DNA from: Channallabes apus
Lineage: Eukaryota; Chordata; Actinopteri; Siluriformes; Clariidae
Reading direction: 5' to 3'
Assembly: GCA_030522415.1 (NCBI GenBank)
Contig: CM060118.1
Coordinates: 14,450,651-14,514,650 of the forward strand
Length of the DNA stretch: 64,000 bases
The position numbers and the translations under genes were made by a program. Below the pieces are notes generated by a model. That model made no database searches. It was not told the DNA's origin and saw only the letters and a program-made list of their open reading frames with translations. Positions 31,116 to 41,929 of the stretch are shown here, piece by piece (the stretch's first letter is position 1; each line of letters opens with the position of its first letter).

Positions 31116-32938
31116 CGTGGTTTTTGATGGCAGTCATTAGACACTTTATTAATCTAATATAATCTAATCTAAGGGAGGAACAATTAGCTCCTTGGTTAAT
31201 TTACTGCCTCAAATTATAAGCTTTGTCACGTAACAGAGTTATAGCAAATGGAAAATGTCTTTTAAACTATTTACACATATGTAAATTAAACTGGCTATTT
31301 ACAGTATATACTGTAAATATATCGTAAATATATTGGTTATAGCCAACATTAACATAATAAACAATGGAAATAAATAACTGTACTTGTAACAGTCTTGCTG
31401 CAAAGCATCATTTTGTGGTATTTAATAAAAACCATTAGAATTTCTGTGATGGTTTGTAAATTAGGCTTTTATTGTGTGTGTGTGTGTGTGTGTGTGTGTT
31501 TTTAGCAAGGTAAGCATAGCAAGCATCATAAGCAAGAAGGCTAACAAACCTAAGAGTTAACGTTATACCACTAATTAACATAATGACATGAATAACTTAA
31601 TCATACAGAGAGAACATTGTTATATATCTTTATCTTTTATCCGTTTCTCCTCTTCTTCTTTTCTTTTGTTTCTAAATTGGGCCCCTGACAGTTTTGGCCT
31701 TTTTCTCTCCATCGCTGTGTTTATACTTTATAATCGACGATTCGACAATCAGCAGATTTCCCCCAACGCTGTCACTCACCACCAGAAGTCAAGACTAAAC
31801 CAATTCACCTCCACATCATCATCGCTTTATTATCTATTGTTATTAGCCATTTCACACAATTAAATACATGAAAAAAGTGCAAATTACTGGTGTGTGTTTA
31901 TAATATTTTGAATGAAATGTGTGTTATTTGTAAGAAAGTCAGGTAGACATCATTTAGCCCCCTTCATGTCCGCTTCATTTGGGAGAGGTGAACTGTACTC
32001 TGCGCCCCCCCCCCCCGCTCTCCTCTCTGCTCAAACACCCCCCCCCCCTCTCAGCTCCTATGCGGCTCATTCAGGGGCGGCGCGAGCGCAGGTATCACAT
32101 ATAATAGAACACCGCTTAACGGCACAGATTATTATTTTTTACTCCAGGTTCGTGTGCCGCCCCCCACGTGACATAAAAAAAAATGCCGCCCTGGCGGCTG
32201 CCCACTTCGCCCTACCCTAAAACCTCCACTGACTGTGAGCGACAGGTCATGCTCCGCTATGAAAGAACATAGGCGCACTTTTACATCGCGCACACGGTCG
32301 GCCACAGATGTGTGAATCTCCGTTGTGGTTCTTGTCGCAGCAGACAGGGAGCATGTGTACTGTTAGAGCACGAACCGCAGCATTGTGACGAGCTGCTGAC
32401 TGATGGCGAACTCGCACTTTGTTTTGCCATTATTGCCATATTGAAGTTTCCTGTGGCATACTGTGCAGAGACACCTACCTGGATGTTTGATTTTTTTAGT
32501 CCACGAACTAAAAGGCTTGCCATTCTCCCCAATTTCGCTAAGCCAAGCCCATCTCCATTTATTTATTTTTACACTTTTATCAATCTCCGAAACATCGGAG
32601 CCTTCCTGCATTAAGTGTGTCCATGCTATCTTAAATATAGTTATACCTCAGCCTGACATGTAGTTCTTCAAAACTAAACCAAAACCCGGAGTGGATCCAT
32701 ACCGGAGTGATAACAAAACGCTTAGAGTGGAGAGAGGAACGTGCAGTCGCTCCACTCCAGGCTTTGATCACATCCTCCTCAGCAGGCTGAATACACTGTC
32801 TTTCCTTAATTTAACACCCATGTAAGCCGATATATACACAGCATTAACATTATGAAAAGTGAATTTTAAACATTAAGGACAGGCGGAACAGTGTGATTGA
32901 CGGAAATCCGTCGTAACGACGGAGAACTTTAATCCCTG
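31116..32938. other. No clear gene; GC- and C-run-rich patch
   Basis: A (TG)n tract is at 31473-31499. At 31995-32230 two C runs (12 and 11 nt) and the GGGGCGGCGCG/CCGCCCTGGCGG sequence resemble the end of a DNA transposon, possibly of the same hAT as 30873-31115, but no inverted partner was found. Frames of 82-103 codons around 31912-32614 overlap on both strands and show no domain. Confidence 0.4.
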
Positions 32939-33326
32939 TTATAGGACGCGGGTTAAATGTGTGTTTTTCCCTTGCTCCCCTTCTGTAAGAGTCCTCAGAC
33001 TAATTCGCGTGGTTATCCTGCCGACTCGCTTGCTTCCGTGTTTGGGTTTACCGTCGACACTACAAAAGGCTAACGGCTAATCGCTAAGTCTTCTGATCAT
33101 CCCAAGTTAGTTCGCGACAGAATGAAGCTTAAATATATTATATATATATATATATATATAAAAAAAAAGATATAAGCGGGGTATACACATGGGCCCATCT
33201 GATTGGTTAAATTTAGACACACAAATGCTTGGCACATAAAGTATTTATCGCAACTCTTTGCGATATGGTTATCGCACATGTCATTATCGCGATAACGATA
33301 TTTTTTCGATATATCGTGCAGCCCTA
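32939..33326. mobile_element. hAT-like MITE family, copy C (right part)
   Basis: From TTATAGGACGCGGGTTAAAT through CTAACGGCTAATCGCTAAG and GCCCATCTGATTGGTTAAAT to the terminus ATATCGTGCAGCCCTA, this matches the right-hand part of copy D at 49563-50594. The left part is missing. A short (TA)n at 33135-33161 lies where copy D has its long (TA)n(GA)n. Confidence 0.8.
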
Positions 33327-33427
33327 CTGCTAATACAATCAAAGTCAAAGTTACGTAAATAAGCACATATGTAGGTTGACGTGTAATAAATATGTAAAAT
33401 CTTTGAAAAATTCTTTTTTTTTTCTCC

Positions 33428-33435
33428 CTCTACAG
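33428..33435. repeat. 8-bp target-site duplication of the 33.4-kb hAT
   Basis: CTCTACAG here is repeated exactly at 34921-34928, directly outside the two CAGTGGTTCTC termini. Confidence 0.93.
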
Positions 33436-33980
33436 CAGTGGTTCTCAAAGTGTGGGGCGCGCCCCACTAGTGGGGAATACAGACATGACAGGTGGGGCTC
33501 AATGAACGGGAGGAAATTAGTGGAAAATAATAGGAAAGTACCTATTCTAATTGATGCTTTTCTTTATTGATAATGAAGAGCGTACACTCAAAATTAAACA
33601 ATCACACACAAATAAATGGATCATTAATACAAGTAAATTGAATTGAAACCTGCGCGACCCACTGGGCAGCACTGCGCGACTGACAGAAATAGACCGCGCC
33701 GACCATCAAAGTACATTTTACCCTGCTGGGATGCACACGTACAAACCAGGCATGGCAAGGCGGAAACAATATTAAACAGTCCTGACATTCTAAATAAATT
33801 GAGTCGCGCAGGTTTGTGATTCGAGCGGTGCTGCGCGATCCACCGGGCTGCGCGAATAAACCAGATCACTGCGCTATCCGGATAGTCGCGCTGCGCTGTA
33901 TTTGCGCAGATATTTGGTTCAATCGGGTGTCGCGGTTTCGTCCCACTTTTGATGTGTTTGGCTTCACATACACTTCGACA

Positions 33981-34174
33981 ATGGAAGAAGACGGTGCAGC
34001 AGCAGTGAGTTTACTTACTTGTGGTTTGGGTATAAGAAAAGTGATACGAACGTGATTTGTGAGGTACGCAAGTGCACTGTTTTAACAAATGGTGGAAACA
34101 CGTCAAACCTTTTCTATCATCTGAAATCCAAGCATCCAAACGAATATGGCCAAAGTTTTATTTAAAAAAAAAAA
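33981..34174 (+). pseudogene. ZBED1-like hAT N-terminal fragment inside another hAT
   Basis: An ATG at 33981 opens MEEDGAAA. A shifted frame then reads WFGYKKSDTNVICEVRKC and TVLTNGGNTSNLFYHLKSKH, then PNEYGQS: a BED finger with HX4H intact but with the second Cys of the usual CX2C apparently Arg (ICEVR). A stop follows at the poly-A tract. This is a different hAT lineage from the CVLC finger at 34.4 kb. Confidence 0.65.
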
Positions 34175-34397
34175 AAAAAAAAAAAAGCAGCAAACCTCAG
34201 CAATTCACAGTTTAAATAAAATTACATTATGTAAAACAGTTTCTTTGTGTTTGAATTTTTATTTATGCATTTTTAGATACAAATTGCTATATTGTGAGAT
34301 ATATATATATATATATATCGTTATCGAGGTAGAAAATTGCTTCTACCGTGATAGAAGATTTGTTATATCGCCCACCCCTAATGAAGTCTATCTTTAG

Positions 34398-34690
34398 CTT
34401 GGATTCATGGTGGGGGCAGAAGAGAGACTCGTGTGTGTTTTGTGTCTTATACCGCTGGCAGCAGACCACATGAGTCCCAACAAATTAGGAAGACACTTAG
34501 AGACAACACACCCCAGTCACGTTAATAAGCCACTCGACTTCTTTCAAAGAAAGCTGGCAGAATACAGACAGCAGGATAATCGCATGGTAAAATCTGAATC
34601 AGTGGACAGCAAAGCACAAATGGCTTCATTCAAAGTTGCATACAGAATTGGCCAGTGCAAAAAAAACTACAAACGATTGCAGCTAATAAA
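34398..34690 (+). pseudogene. ZBED5-like hAT transposase N-terminal fragment
   Basis: The frame gives ERLVCVLCLIPLAADHMSPN, then KLGRHLETTHPSHVNKPLDF and FQRKLAEYRQQ: a BED zinc finger with CX2C (CVLC) and HX4H (HLETTH), followed by the basic segment usual in ZBED5/FAM200-type transposases. It ends after YRIGQCKK where the element jumps to its 3' end. The catalytic and dimerisation regions are deleted. The copy at 56780-57031 shares the same junction. Confidence 0.85.
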
Positions 34691-35438
34691 CATGGGGTCA
34701 ATTATGCAAAGATATGTGACAACGAAAGCCTTGTATAACAATTGCACGTGTATTTTATCTATTTTGAACTTGGTGTTGTTTGATCTTATTGGTTTAGAAA
34801 TTGATATTTCAATAAACAGTAAACTTGGCCGATTTCGTTATTATTTTGTTGACAAGTGGGGCTTGAAAATTCACTCACCCCCTTAAGTGGGGAATGACAG
34901 AAAAAGTTTGAGAACCACTGCTCTACAGAATTTCTAAAAGGTTTGCCATGAGAAATGACTATTAGCACTAAATTTAATCATCCAGAACAAGTACGGCCAT
35001 GTACCTCTTCTAAATCACCCTTTTATCGTTTTTTGTGATTTGCGAGCTGTTTAATATCTGAGGAGTGATCACCGTTATGCACGCAATGAGACGAAATACG
35101 GCAAGAAGAAGCACTCGGATATCTTCTTTCAATGCGAGTTGACAAACTGCACGGAAAATCATAGCCATGTTTCCAGAGAGAGGACTAGAGTTTAGTGAAA
35201 GCCTGTATAATTTAGCCTGTAATTTCCACGGAGGAGGACAGAGAAAGATAACGATATGCTAGATCTGGAAGGAAATAAAAATCATGTCGTAAAAGATGTA
35301 AAAATAGTAAATTAGACCAGGACACAATGTTAATGTAAGCCAGTGTAAGGAGGGCTATAAATTTTTTTTAAAAAAAGCAGCAGTCACCTCCTGATCACGT
35401 TACATAGATGTTGATTCGATTTAATAACTTTAACGATA

Positions 35439-35823
35439 CAGTGGAACCTCGGATCGCGAGTAACCCGGTTTGCGAGCGTTCCACAAGACGGGCAAAATTT
35501 TATAGATGTGTGTGTGTGTGTCCTGTGTGTGTGTCCTGTGTGTGTGTCCTGTGTGTGTGTCTGAAAGTCGTCCTACACAGCAGCCACCCTCCCGCCACTT
35601 CCTCCTCCTCTCTTTGGTCGCAATCACTACAGCCATGATTCTTTTCAAACAAAGTGCAGGTTAATTTGTTTTATTTTTACTTTATATTTTGCATTCATTA
35701 TTTTTATACGAGGATTTTTGGGTTGTGAAACAAAGAGTTTCCATTATTTCTTATGGGGAAAATCGCTTTGATATACTAGCACACTACCGGAATTAATTAT
35801 GCTTGTAATCCAAGGTTCCACTG
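35439..35823. mobile_element. Tigger-like MITE, 385 bp
   Basis: TA then CAGTGGAACCTCGGATCGCG at the left; TTGTAATCCAAGGTTCCACTG at the right. It shares sub-terminal sequence (TTCCATTATTTCTTATGGGG, GGAATTAATTATGC) with the 17.6- and 25.4-kb elements. Inside is a TGTGTGTGTCC repeat (35508-35562). It has no coding capacity. Confidence 0.85.
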
Positions 35824-35927
35824 AACTCTCACTTAAAACTAGAGATGTTCCAATACCATTTTTCCCCTCCCGATACCGATACTTGGGCTCAGGGTATCGG
35901 CCGATACCGAGTACTGATCCGATACCT

Positions 35928-35950
35928 GTGTGTGTGTGTGTATATATATA

Positions 35951-35984
<34 letters not shown>

Positions 35985-36175
35985 CATACACACACATACA
36001 CACACATACATACATACACACACATACACACACACATACATACATACATACACACACATACATACACACACATACATACACACACATACATACATACACA
36101 CACATACATACATACACACACATACATACACACACACACATACATACACACACATACATACACACACATACATAC
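35928..36175. repeat. Compound TG/TA/CATACACA microsatellite
   Basis: A 248-bp tract of TG, TA and mixed CATA/CACA units, which directly replaces the first ~12 bp of the following Tc1 terminal repeat. The long poly-Tyr/His/Thr or Cys/Val frames on both strands are artefacts of it. Confidence 0.95.
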
Positions 36176-37778
36176 AAAAACTATTTGCCCCCCTCCTGAT
36201 TTCTTATTCTTTTGCATGTTTGTCACACAAAATCTTTCTGATCATCAAACACATTTAACTATTAGTCAAAGATAACACTAGTAAACAAAATGCAGTTTTT
36301 AAATGAGGGGTTTTATTATTTAGGGAGAAAAAATTTTCAAACCTACATGGCCCTGTGTGAAAATGTAATTGCCCCCTGAACCTAATAACTGGTTGGGCCA
36401 CCCTTAGCAGCAATAACTGCAATCAAGCGTTTGTGATAACTTGCAACGAGTCTTTTACAGCGCTCTGGAGGAATTTTGGCCCACTCATCTTTGCAGAATT
36501 GTTGTAATTCAGCTTTTTTTGAGGGTTTTCTAGCATGAACCGCCTTTTTAAGGTCATGCCACAACATCTCAATAGGATTCAGGTCAGGACTTTGACTAGG
36601 CCACTCCAAAGTCTTCATTTTGTTTTTCTTCAGCCATTCAGAGGTGGATTTGCTGGTGTGTTTTGGGTCATTGTCCTCCTGCAGCACCCGAGATCGCTTC
36701 AGCTTGAGTTGACGAACAGATGGCCGGACATTCTCCTTCAGGATTTTTTGGTAGACAGTAGAATTCATGGTTCCATCTATCACAGCAAGCCTTCCAGGTC
36801 CTGAAGCAGCAAAACAACCCCAGACCATCACACTACCACCACCATATTTTACTGTTGGTATGATGTTCTTTTTCTGAAATGCTGTGTTACTTTTACGCCA
36901 GATGTAACGGGACACGCACCTTCCAAAAAGTTAAACTTTTGTCTCGTCGGTCCACAAGGTATTTTCCCAAAAGTCTTGGCAATCATTGAGATGTTTAGCA
37001 AAATTGAGACGAGCCTTAATGTTCTTTTTGCTTAAAAGTGGTTTGCGCCTTGGAAATCTGCCATGCAGGCCGTTTTTGCCCAGTCTCTTTCTTATGGTGG
37101 AGTCATGAACACTGACCTTAATTGAGGCAAGTGAGGCCTGCAGTTCTTTAGATGTTGTCCTGGGGTCTTTTGTGGCCTCTCGGATGATTCGTCTCTGCGC
37201 TCTTGGGGTAATTTTGGTCGGCCGGCCACTCCTGGGAAGGTTCACCACTGTTCCATGTTTTTGCCATTTGTGGATAATGGCTCTCACTGTGGTTCGCTGG
37301 AGTCCCAAAGCTTTAGAAATGGCTTTATAACCTTTACCAGACTGATAGATCTCAATTACTTTTGTTCTCATTTGTTCCTGAATTTCTTTGGATCTTGGCA
37401 TGATGTCTAGCTTTTGAGGTGCTTTTGGTCTACTTCTCTGTGTCAGGTAGCTCCTATTTAAGTGATTTCTTGATTGAAACAGGTGTGGCAGTAATCAGGC
37501 CTGGGGGTGACTACAGAAATTGAACTCAGGTGTGATAAACCACAGGTAAGTTATTTTTTAACAAGGGGGGCAATCACTTTTTCACACAGGGCCATGTAGA
37601 TTTGGAGTTTTTTTTTCTCCCTTAACGCAAACCTTCATTTAAAAACTGCATTGTGTGTTCAATTACGTTATCTTTGACTAATAGTTAACGGTTTTTGATG
37701 AGCAGAAACATTTAAGTGTGACAAACATGCAAAAGAATAAGAAATCAGGAAGGGGGCAAATAGTTTTTCACACCACTG
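36176..37778 (-). mobile_element. Tc1-like element, second copy, left tip lost
   Basis: Same family as 61929-63549 and nearly identical along its length. The right end reads AAATAGTTTTTCACACCACTG with TA at 37779. The left outer end begins at AAAAACTATTTGCC because the terminal CAGTGGTGTG is replaced by a CATA microsatellite. Inner direct repeats (TGTGAAAATGTAATTGCC; CACTTTTTCACACAGGGCC) are present. Confidence 0.92.
36382..37401 (-). pseudogene. Tc1-like transposase with one nonsense codon
   Basis: Collinear with the intact 340-codon gene at 62147-63169. It starts MPRSKEIQEQMRTKVIEIYQ and reads to TDETKV, where TAA replaces the Glu codon GAA (complement of TTA, near 36928-36930). It then resumes in the same frame as LFGRCVSRYIW through to GGPTSY. 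One Lys codon is also lost (FAKHLN instead of FAKKHLN) and the QQDND site reads QEDND. The stop removes the second Asp and Glu of the triad, so this copy is dead as it stands. Confidence 0.93.
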
Positions 37779-37808
37779 TACATATACACACGTATATATA
37801 CATACACA

Positions 37809-38622
37809 CTAAGCAAAAAAAGAAACGCCCCTTTTTCAGGACTGTGTATTTCAACAATGTAAAAATCCAAATAACTTTACAGATCTTCATTGTAAAGGGT
37901 TTAAACAATGTTTTCCATGCATGTTCAATTAACCACAATCAATTAATTAACATGCACCTGTGGAATGGTCGTTAAGACCTTAACAGCTTACAGAAAGTAG
38001 GCATTTAAGGTCACAGTTCTAAAAACGCAGGACACTAAAGAGACTTGTCTACCAACTGTGAAAAATACCCAAAGAAAGATGCCCAGGATCCCTGCTCATC
38101 TGCGTGAACGTGCATTAGACATGCTGCAGGGAGGCATGAGGACTGCTGATGTGGCTAGGGAAATAAATCGCCATGTCTGCACTGTGAGACGCCAAAGACA
38201 ACGCTACAGGGAGACAGGAAGGACAGCTGATCATCCTCGCAATGGAAGACCACGTGTAACAACACCTGCACAGGATGGGTACATCTGAATATCACACCTG
38301 CGTGACAGGTACAGGATGGCCACAACAACTGCCCGAGTCACACCAGGAACACACAATCCCTCCATCTCACAGCAAGAACTGACAAATCTGGTCCAGTCCA
38401 TGAGGAGGAGATGCACTGCAGTACTTCAAGCAGCTGGTGACTGCATATACTGACTGGTACTTTGGATTTTGAGCCTCCTTTCATTCAGGGACACATTGTG
38501 AAACATTTTTAGTTTATGTCTTATGGTATTGTCTCTCTTAGTGTTCATACAAATATTTACACCTTAAGTTTACTGAAAGTAAAAACAGTTGAAAGTCAGA
38601 GGACGTTTCTTTTTTTGCTGAG
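37809..38622 (+). mobile_element. Tc1-like deletion derivative, 814 bp
   Basis: The left end CTAAGCAAAAAAAGAAACGC and the right end, inverted, CTCAGCAAAAAAAGAAACGTCC; TA follows at 38623. It encodes only an N-terminal transposase piece, so it would depend on a full-length relative for movement. It is inserted in the hAT at 35840-40558. Confidence 0.85.
38069..38288 (+). pseudogene. Tc1-like transposase N-terminus (HTH) fragment
   Basis: The ATG at 38079 opens MPRIPAHLRERALDMLQGGM, then RTADVAREINRHVCTVRRQR, a helix-turn-helix, then GRTADHPRNGRPRVTT, with the GRPR AT-hook-like motif that links the two DNA-binding subdomains. It stops soon after (GYI). Residual text to 38450 (ACAACTGCCCGAGTCACACC) derives from the second HTH; the catalytic domain is missing. 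Confidence 0.8.
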
Positions 38623-38636
38623 TATATATATTTAAT

Positions 38637-39882
38637 TAGGAGTGTAACGATATGCCCAGGTCACGATACGGTACGTACCTCAATACTGGGTTCACGATAC
38701 GATATTTATCACAATATTTTGAACAGAACTAAAAAATGAAACTGAAATATAACATTCATTAAAACATTAATAAATTTCAATAACTTTTTGTTGTGCATAT
38801 AATTCAAACATTTAAATGTTTGATTAAAAAAAAAACTTCTGTATTCAAAATAACTGAATATGTCTGTCACTGAATTTTTTTTTTTATTTAACATGAACTT
38901 AAAATTAAAAAGATACCTCAGACAGAACTTCTTAAAGCAGTGAAAAAAATGTTAATTTAATGGTGTTTTGTTGAACATAAACACTGTTTGTTTAGGTTAC
39001 TTACATGACTTTCAAGGGCACAATGAGTGCTCAAAAGAGAAGCCGTTATAGCCGCTTGTTGCTTGAGATAGCGCTCCAGCATATCCATGGAGCTGTTCCA
39101 TCTCGTTGCCACACCGATGATAAGCTTATGTGATGCGATCTCAAGCATCTTTTGCTTTTCCGTGAGCACAGCTGTGGCACCGCGGTGAAAGAAAGCCACG
39201 ACTTTTCTTACGCGACCAAGCAATCGACTGACGCGAGGCACATTTAAACCTGCTTGCGAAGCAAGATTCAATGTGTGCGCGAAACACTTAATATGCGGCA
39301 ACAACCCGGCTTCTGTCACTGCCACCTCCATGTTGCGTCGTTGTCAGTAACAACTGCAGTGCTATTAGGAGCCCTATCAAGCTCCCACTCTTGTACAGCC
39401 GATATAAAAACTTCGGCTATGTTAAACCCAGTGTGCGACTCAAAAAGGGGGCGAGTCTAAAGCACAAAACTTTTCATTTCCCACCCATAATAACATGCGC
39501 CGTGATTATGGCTCTGACAAGCCCGCGAAGTCCACCGTCTGTTGTAATTGCCACATTCTCTGCTTTTTTCAGTAATTTTTTTTTACCGTCGTCCTGTTGC
39601 ATGACTGGAAAACCAAAATTCTGCCAGACAATGAACTTATAAGAAGACGGGGCATCAATTTCACTTTCAGCCAAACTCATTTTGTCCTACTAATGTTCAA
39701 GCGATTTCTGCTACTGCGACGAAAGCACACGTGACGCGGTAGCAGAGTAGGTCACATCGGCAGCTCAACCAATAGGATTAAACTGCCGTCATATCGTAAA
39801 TGTATCGCCAACACCCTACGATACATATTGTAACATTTTTGCATCGCGAAATATCGTACTGCGATATTTCGTTACATCCCTA
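38637..39882 (-). mobile_element. hAT element (ZBED1-like), 1246 bp, nested
   Basis: Left end TAGGAGTGTAACGATA; right end, inverted, TAGGGATGTAACGAAATATCG. Sub-terminal CACGATACGG/CGTACTGCGATA motifs are on both sides. It contains a minus-strand transposase in pieces (38957-39680). Flanks TATTTAAT and ATATACAT do not form a convincing duplication, probably because the site is a TA-rich tract. Confidence 0.8.
38957..39680 (-). pseudogene. hAT transposase pieces (ZBED1-like)
   Basis: From high to low coordinates: MSLAESEIDAPSSYKFIVWQ, then NFGFPVMQQDDGKK (start of a BED-type N-terminus, 39680 down), ENVAITTDGG (catalytic core with the first Asp) and TAHVIMGG; then in another frame VQEWELDRAPNSTAVVTDND; then MEVAVTEAGLLPHIKCFAHT and LNLASQAGLNVPRVSRLLGR, through VATRWNSSMDMLERYLKQQA. 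The order matches the hAT RNase-H-like domain. The zinc-finger body, the spacer and the C-terminal dimerisation region are deleted or shifted. Confidence 0.85.
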
Positions 39883-39967
39883 ATATACATATATAAATAT
39901 ATATACAAAATATATATACAAAATATATATAGCATTTCTTTTTTTAAGTAAAATACTACTAGCCCTG

Positions 39968-40484
39968 TGTAACGGGTTCGACCCTAAGTGCACGGGCGAC
40001 ACCATGAAACAACGGACACGAGGCGAGATCTTACAGGAAAAAGGGTAATTTATTTAGAAAAATGGGTAAGGAAAGGGTTAAAAGCTCTCTGCGGCCTTTT
40101 CCACTTCGGCGGCAGGCATGCGAAGGCGGGCTCGACGCGGAAGTGAAGGTGCCGCGGGAGCTCGCGCAGCTTGTTCACGCGCTCCTTTAGCGGAGATCAA
40201 AGGCGCCCCCCTTCTTAAAGTCTCTGGGGCGCATCACATCGCCCCGCTCATGTGCCACTGTCTCAAAATCCACCGCGTCGCAAAGTCCAGCTTCCCAACA
40301 GTCAGACCCCGAGCTACACTCCCCGCTGTTTTATATCGCCAGGATCATTAGTGGCGATAGCTCATGGGCCGTTGCCTGATTCTGCGGCACATACCTAAAG
40401 GGGGGGGGGGGGGGGGCGCCTAACTAGTGAGCAAGGAGCGATATCAATTTGGGCGCGTGCCCATCACAGGCACATGCCGTGACA
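39968..40484 (-). mobile_element. Probable solo LTR, 517 bp
   Basis: The segment starts TGTAACGG and ends CCGTGACA: TG...CA with an 8-bp imperfect inverted terminus (7 of 8). Flanks CCCTG and CTCTG differ at one position, as expected of an aged 5-bp duplication. Read on the minus strand it has a TATA-like GATATAAAACAGCGG near 40325-40339 and, about 280 bp downstream, AATAAA near 40052. It is GC-richer than its surroundings and has a 17-nt G run at 40400-40416. No internal retroelement region is attached. The call is inference from structure. Confidence 0.5.
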
Positions 40485-40566
40485 CTCTGCAAGTAAGCTA
40501 GTTTTTTTGTGGTATCGGTGGCATTTCCGATACCAGTATCGGAATCAGAACAACCCTACTTAAAAC

Positions 40567-41329
40567 TAAGGACAGCCTTTAACGTCCATTGTTTTTCAAG
40601 ACTGATTAGCGCTTATGAGACTGGTGTAAGAGTGTGATTCAAGACTAATTTGCTCTTAGAGTTTGGAGAAAATGGCTTTATAAAATTGCGGAATGTTTGA
40701 TAACATAACACCACAAAAATGTGTTTCTGCTACACCATGTGCACTCGGATGACCGAACAAGCTGAAAAACATCCAATTCTGGTCACTTGCAGATCTATTA
40801 TAAATGTAAAAGCTAAAATAATCAAGAAATAATTAAATATATAAATAAATGAGCACAAAAATAGCTGAATAACTGAATCAGGTTTGACCCCAAATCTCTA
40901 CAAAAGAAGAGATTTCACACACGGAGTAGAAAAGGCATCATCACAAGTCAGATAGAAAGAAAAGTGCATTAAACATTGCAAAAAATGTTGAATGTATTGC
41001 TTAAAAAAAAAAAAAGAAACAAACATCAGGCACACAGTGATACTTTCTATACTTTGCTTCAGTGACCTTCAACAAGGACACAGTGTACTTAACTCTCCCT
41101 TTAGATTCCTTCTTTTTCTGTATGTAACAGAATGAGTCGAATACGTGTCCGAGAGAGAGAGAGAGAGCGCGAGAGCGAAAATGTCACATCTGCCAGGTGC
41201 ACTGAATCTCAAAAAGCAAGAGTCGTGTACAATAAAAGAGCAGAAGTGTTGTAAATGTGAATCTAAACAAAAAGCACCGCACTCTCCTGCTCACCTACTC
41301 AGGCTCTCTCCTGCCTACATACACACTAA
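40567..41329. other. No recognisable gene or element
   Basis: AT-rich sequence with a short A run near 41003 and a GAGAGAGA patch at 41151-41176. Nothing else is recognised. Confidence 0.45.
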
Positions 41330-41926
41330 TGGCGCTTTTCCACCACATAGTACGACACGATTCAGTTCAGCTCACTTTTGGGGGGTTTTCCACTGGGAAC
41401 AGTACCTGGTACCTGGTCCTTTTTTTAGTACCACCTCAGCCGAGGTTTCAAGTGCGCCGAATCGCTACCAAAACATGACGTGTAAATTCTGCTGGTCACT
41501 GATTGGCCGGAGAAAATCGTCATTACTGCGTCACTGAGCTTGCGACACGAGACACAACAGAACCGCTATATTTAGAACAGCCAGAGAAGGATCGGACGCA
41601 CCTTTTTGTATTAACCAGAAATTTTCTTTGGCTGCCATCAGCCTCTTTTGAAACAAACTCCTTCGTCTCGCTGTTAAAAACATCCACATGCCGAGAATGA
41701 AGAACACCATGCCGTCGATATGCTCCATTGTTGTGTTTGTTTGTGGCGCGTTTACGATGATGTCACGGCAGTAGAGGCGCCGCAACTATAACGACACGTG
41801 AATAATCCCGCCCACTCTAAAGCGTTACTAAACTGCAGTGGAAGTGCAAACCGAGCCAAACTGCGCCGAACCAAAGTGAGCTGTACTGAACCGTGCTGTG
41901 CCGTACTATGCAGTGGAAAAGAGGTA
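41330..41926. mobile_element. PIF/Harbinger-type MITE, 597 bp, TSD TAA
   Basis: Second copy of 25722-26276. Left TGGCGCTTTTCCACCACAT, right inverted TACCTCTTTTCCACTGCAT, with TAA at 41327-41329 and 41927-41929. It is slightly longer because it keeps GACGTGTAAATTCTGCTGG and GAAATTTTCTTTGGCTGCC, which the first copy lacks. The 84-130-codon frames over it are not genes. Confidence 0.85.
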
Positions 41927-41929
41927 TAA

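Larger units (their letters stand above)
33436..34920 (+). mobile_element. hAT element (ZBED5-like family), 1485 bp, chimeric
   Basis: Termini CAGTGGTTCTCAAAG and, inverted, CAGTGGTTCTCAAAC, with perfect 8-bp TSDs. Compared with the inverted copy at 56550-57959, the first ~205 bp and everything after about 34380 correspond. The middle (about 33641-34378) is different sequence that includes a ZBED1-like BED finger and a foreign hAT terminus TATATCGCCCACCCCTAA. It therefore looks like a hAT with another hAT's 5' part inserted and partly deleted. A poly-A run is at 34164-34186. Confidence 0.9.
35840..40558. mobile_element. hAT-like element enlarged to 4719 bp by nested insertions
   Basis: The left end TAGAGATGTTCC and right end, inverted, TAGGGTTGTTCTGATTCCG, both continue into CCGATACC/GGTATCGG sub-terminal sequence. 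They are flanked by perfect 8-bp duplications CTTAAAAC at 35832-35839 and 40559-40566. Little of the original element survives: about 90 bp on the left and 75 bp on the right. Everything else is a microsatellite, two Tc1-like elements, another hAT and a probable solo LTR. Confidence 0.88.

Noticed and set aside
32005..32230. CpG-island/promoter-like GC-rich patch
   Set aside because: Short, dominated by C runs and transposon-terminus-like GGGGCGGC sequence, with no gene downstream.
35744..36275. Several frames over 90 codons on both strands
   Set aside because: Translations of CATA/CACA and TG/TA simple repeats.
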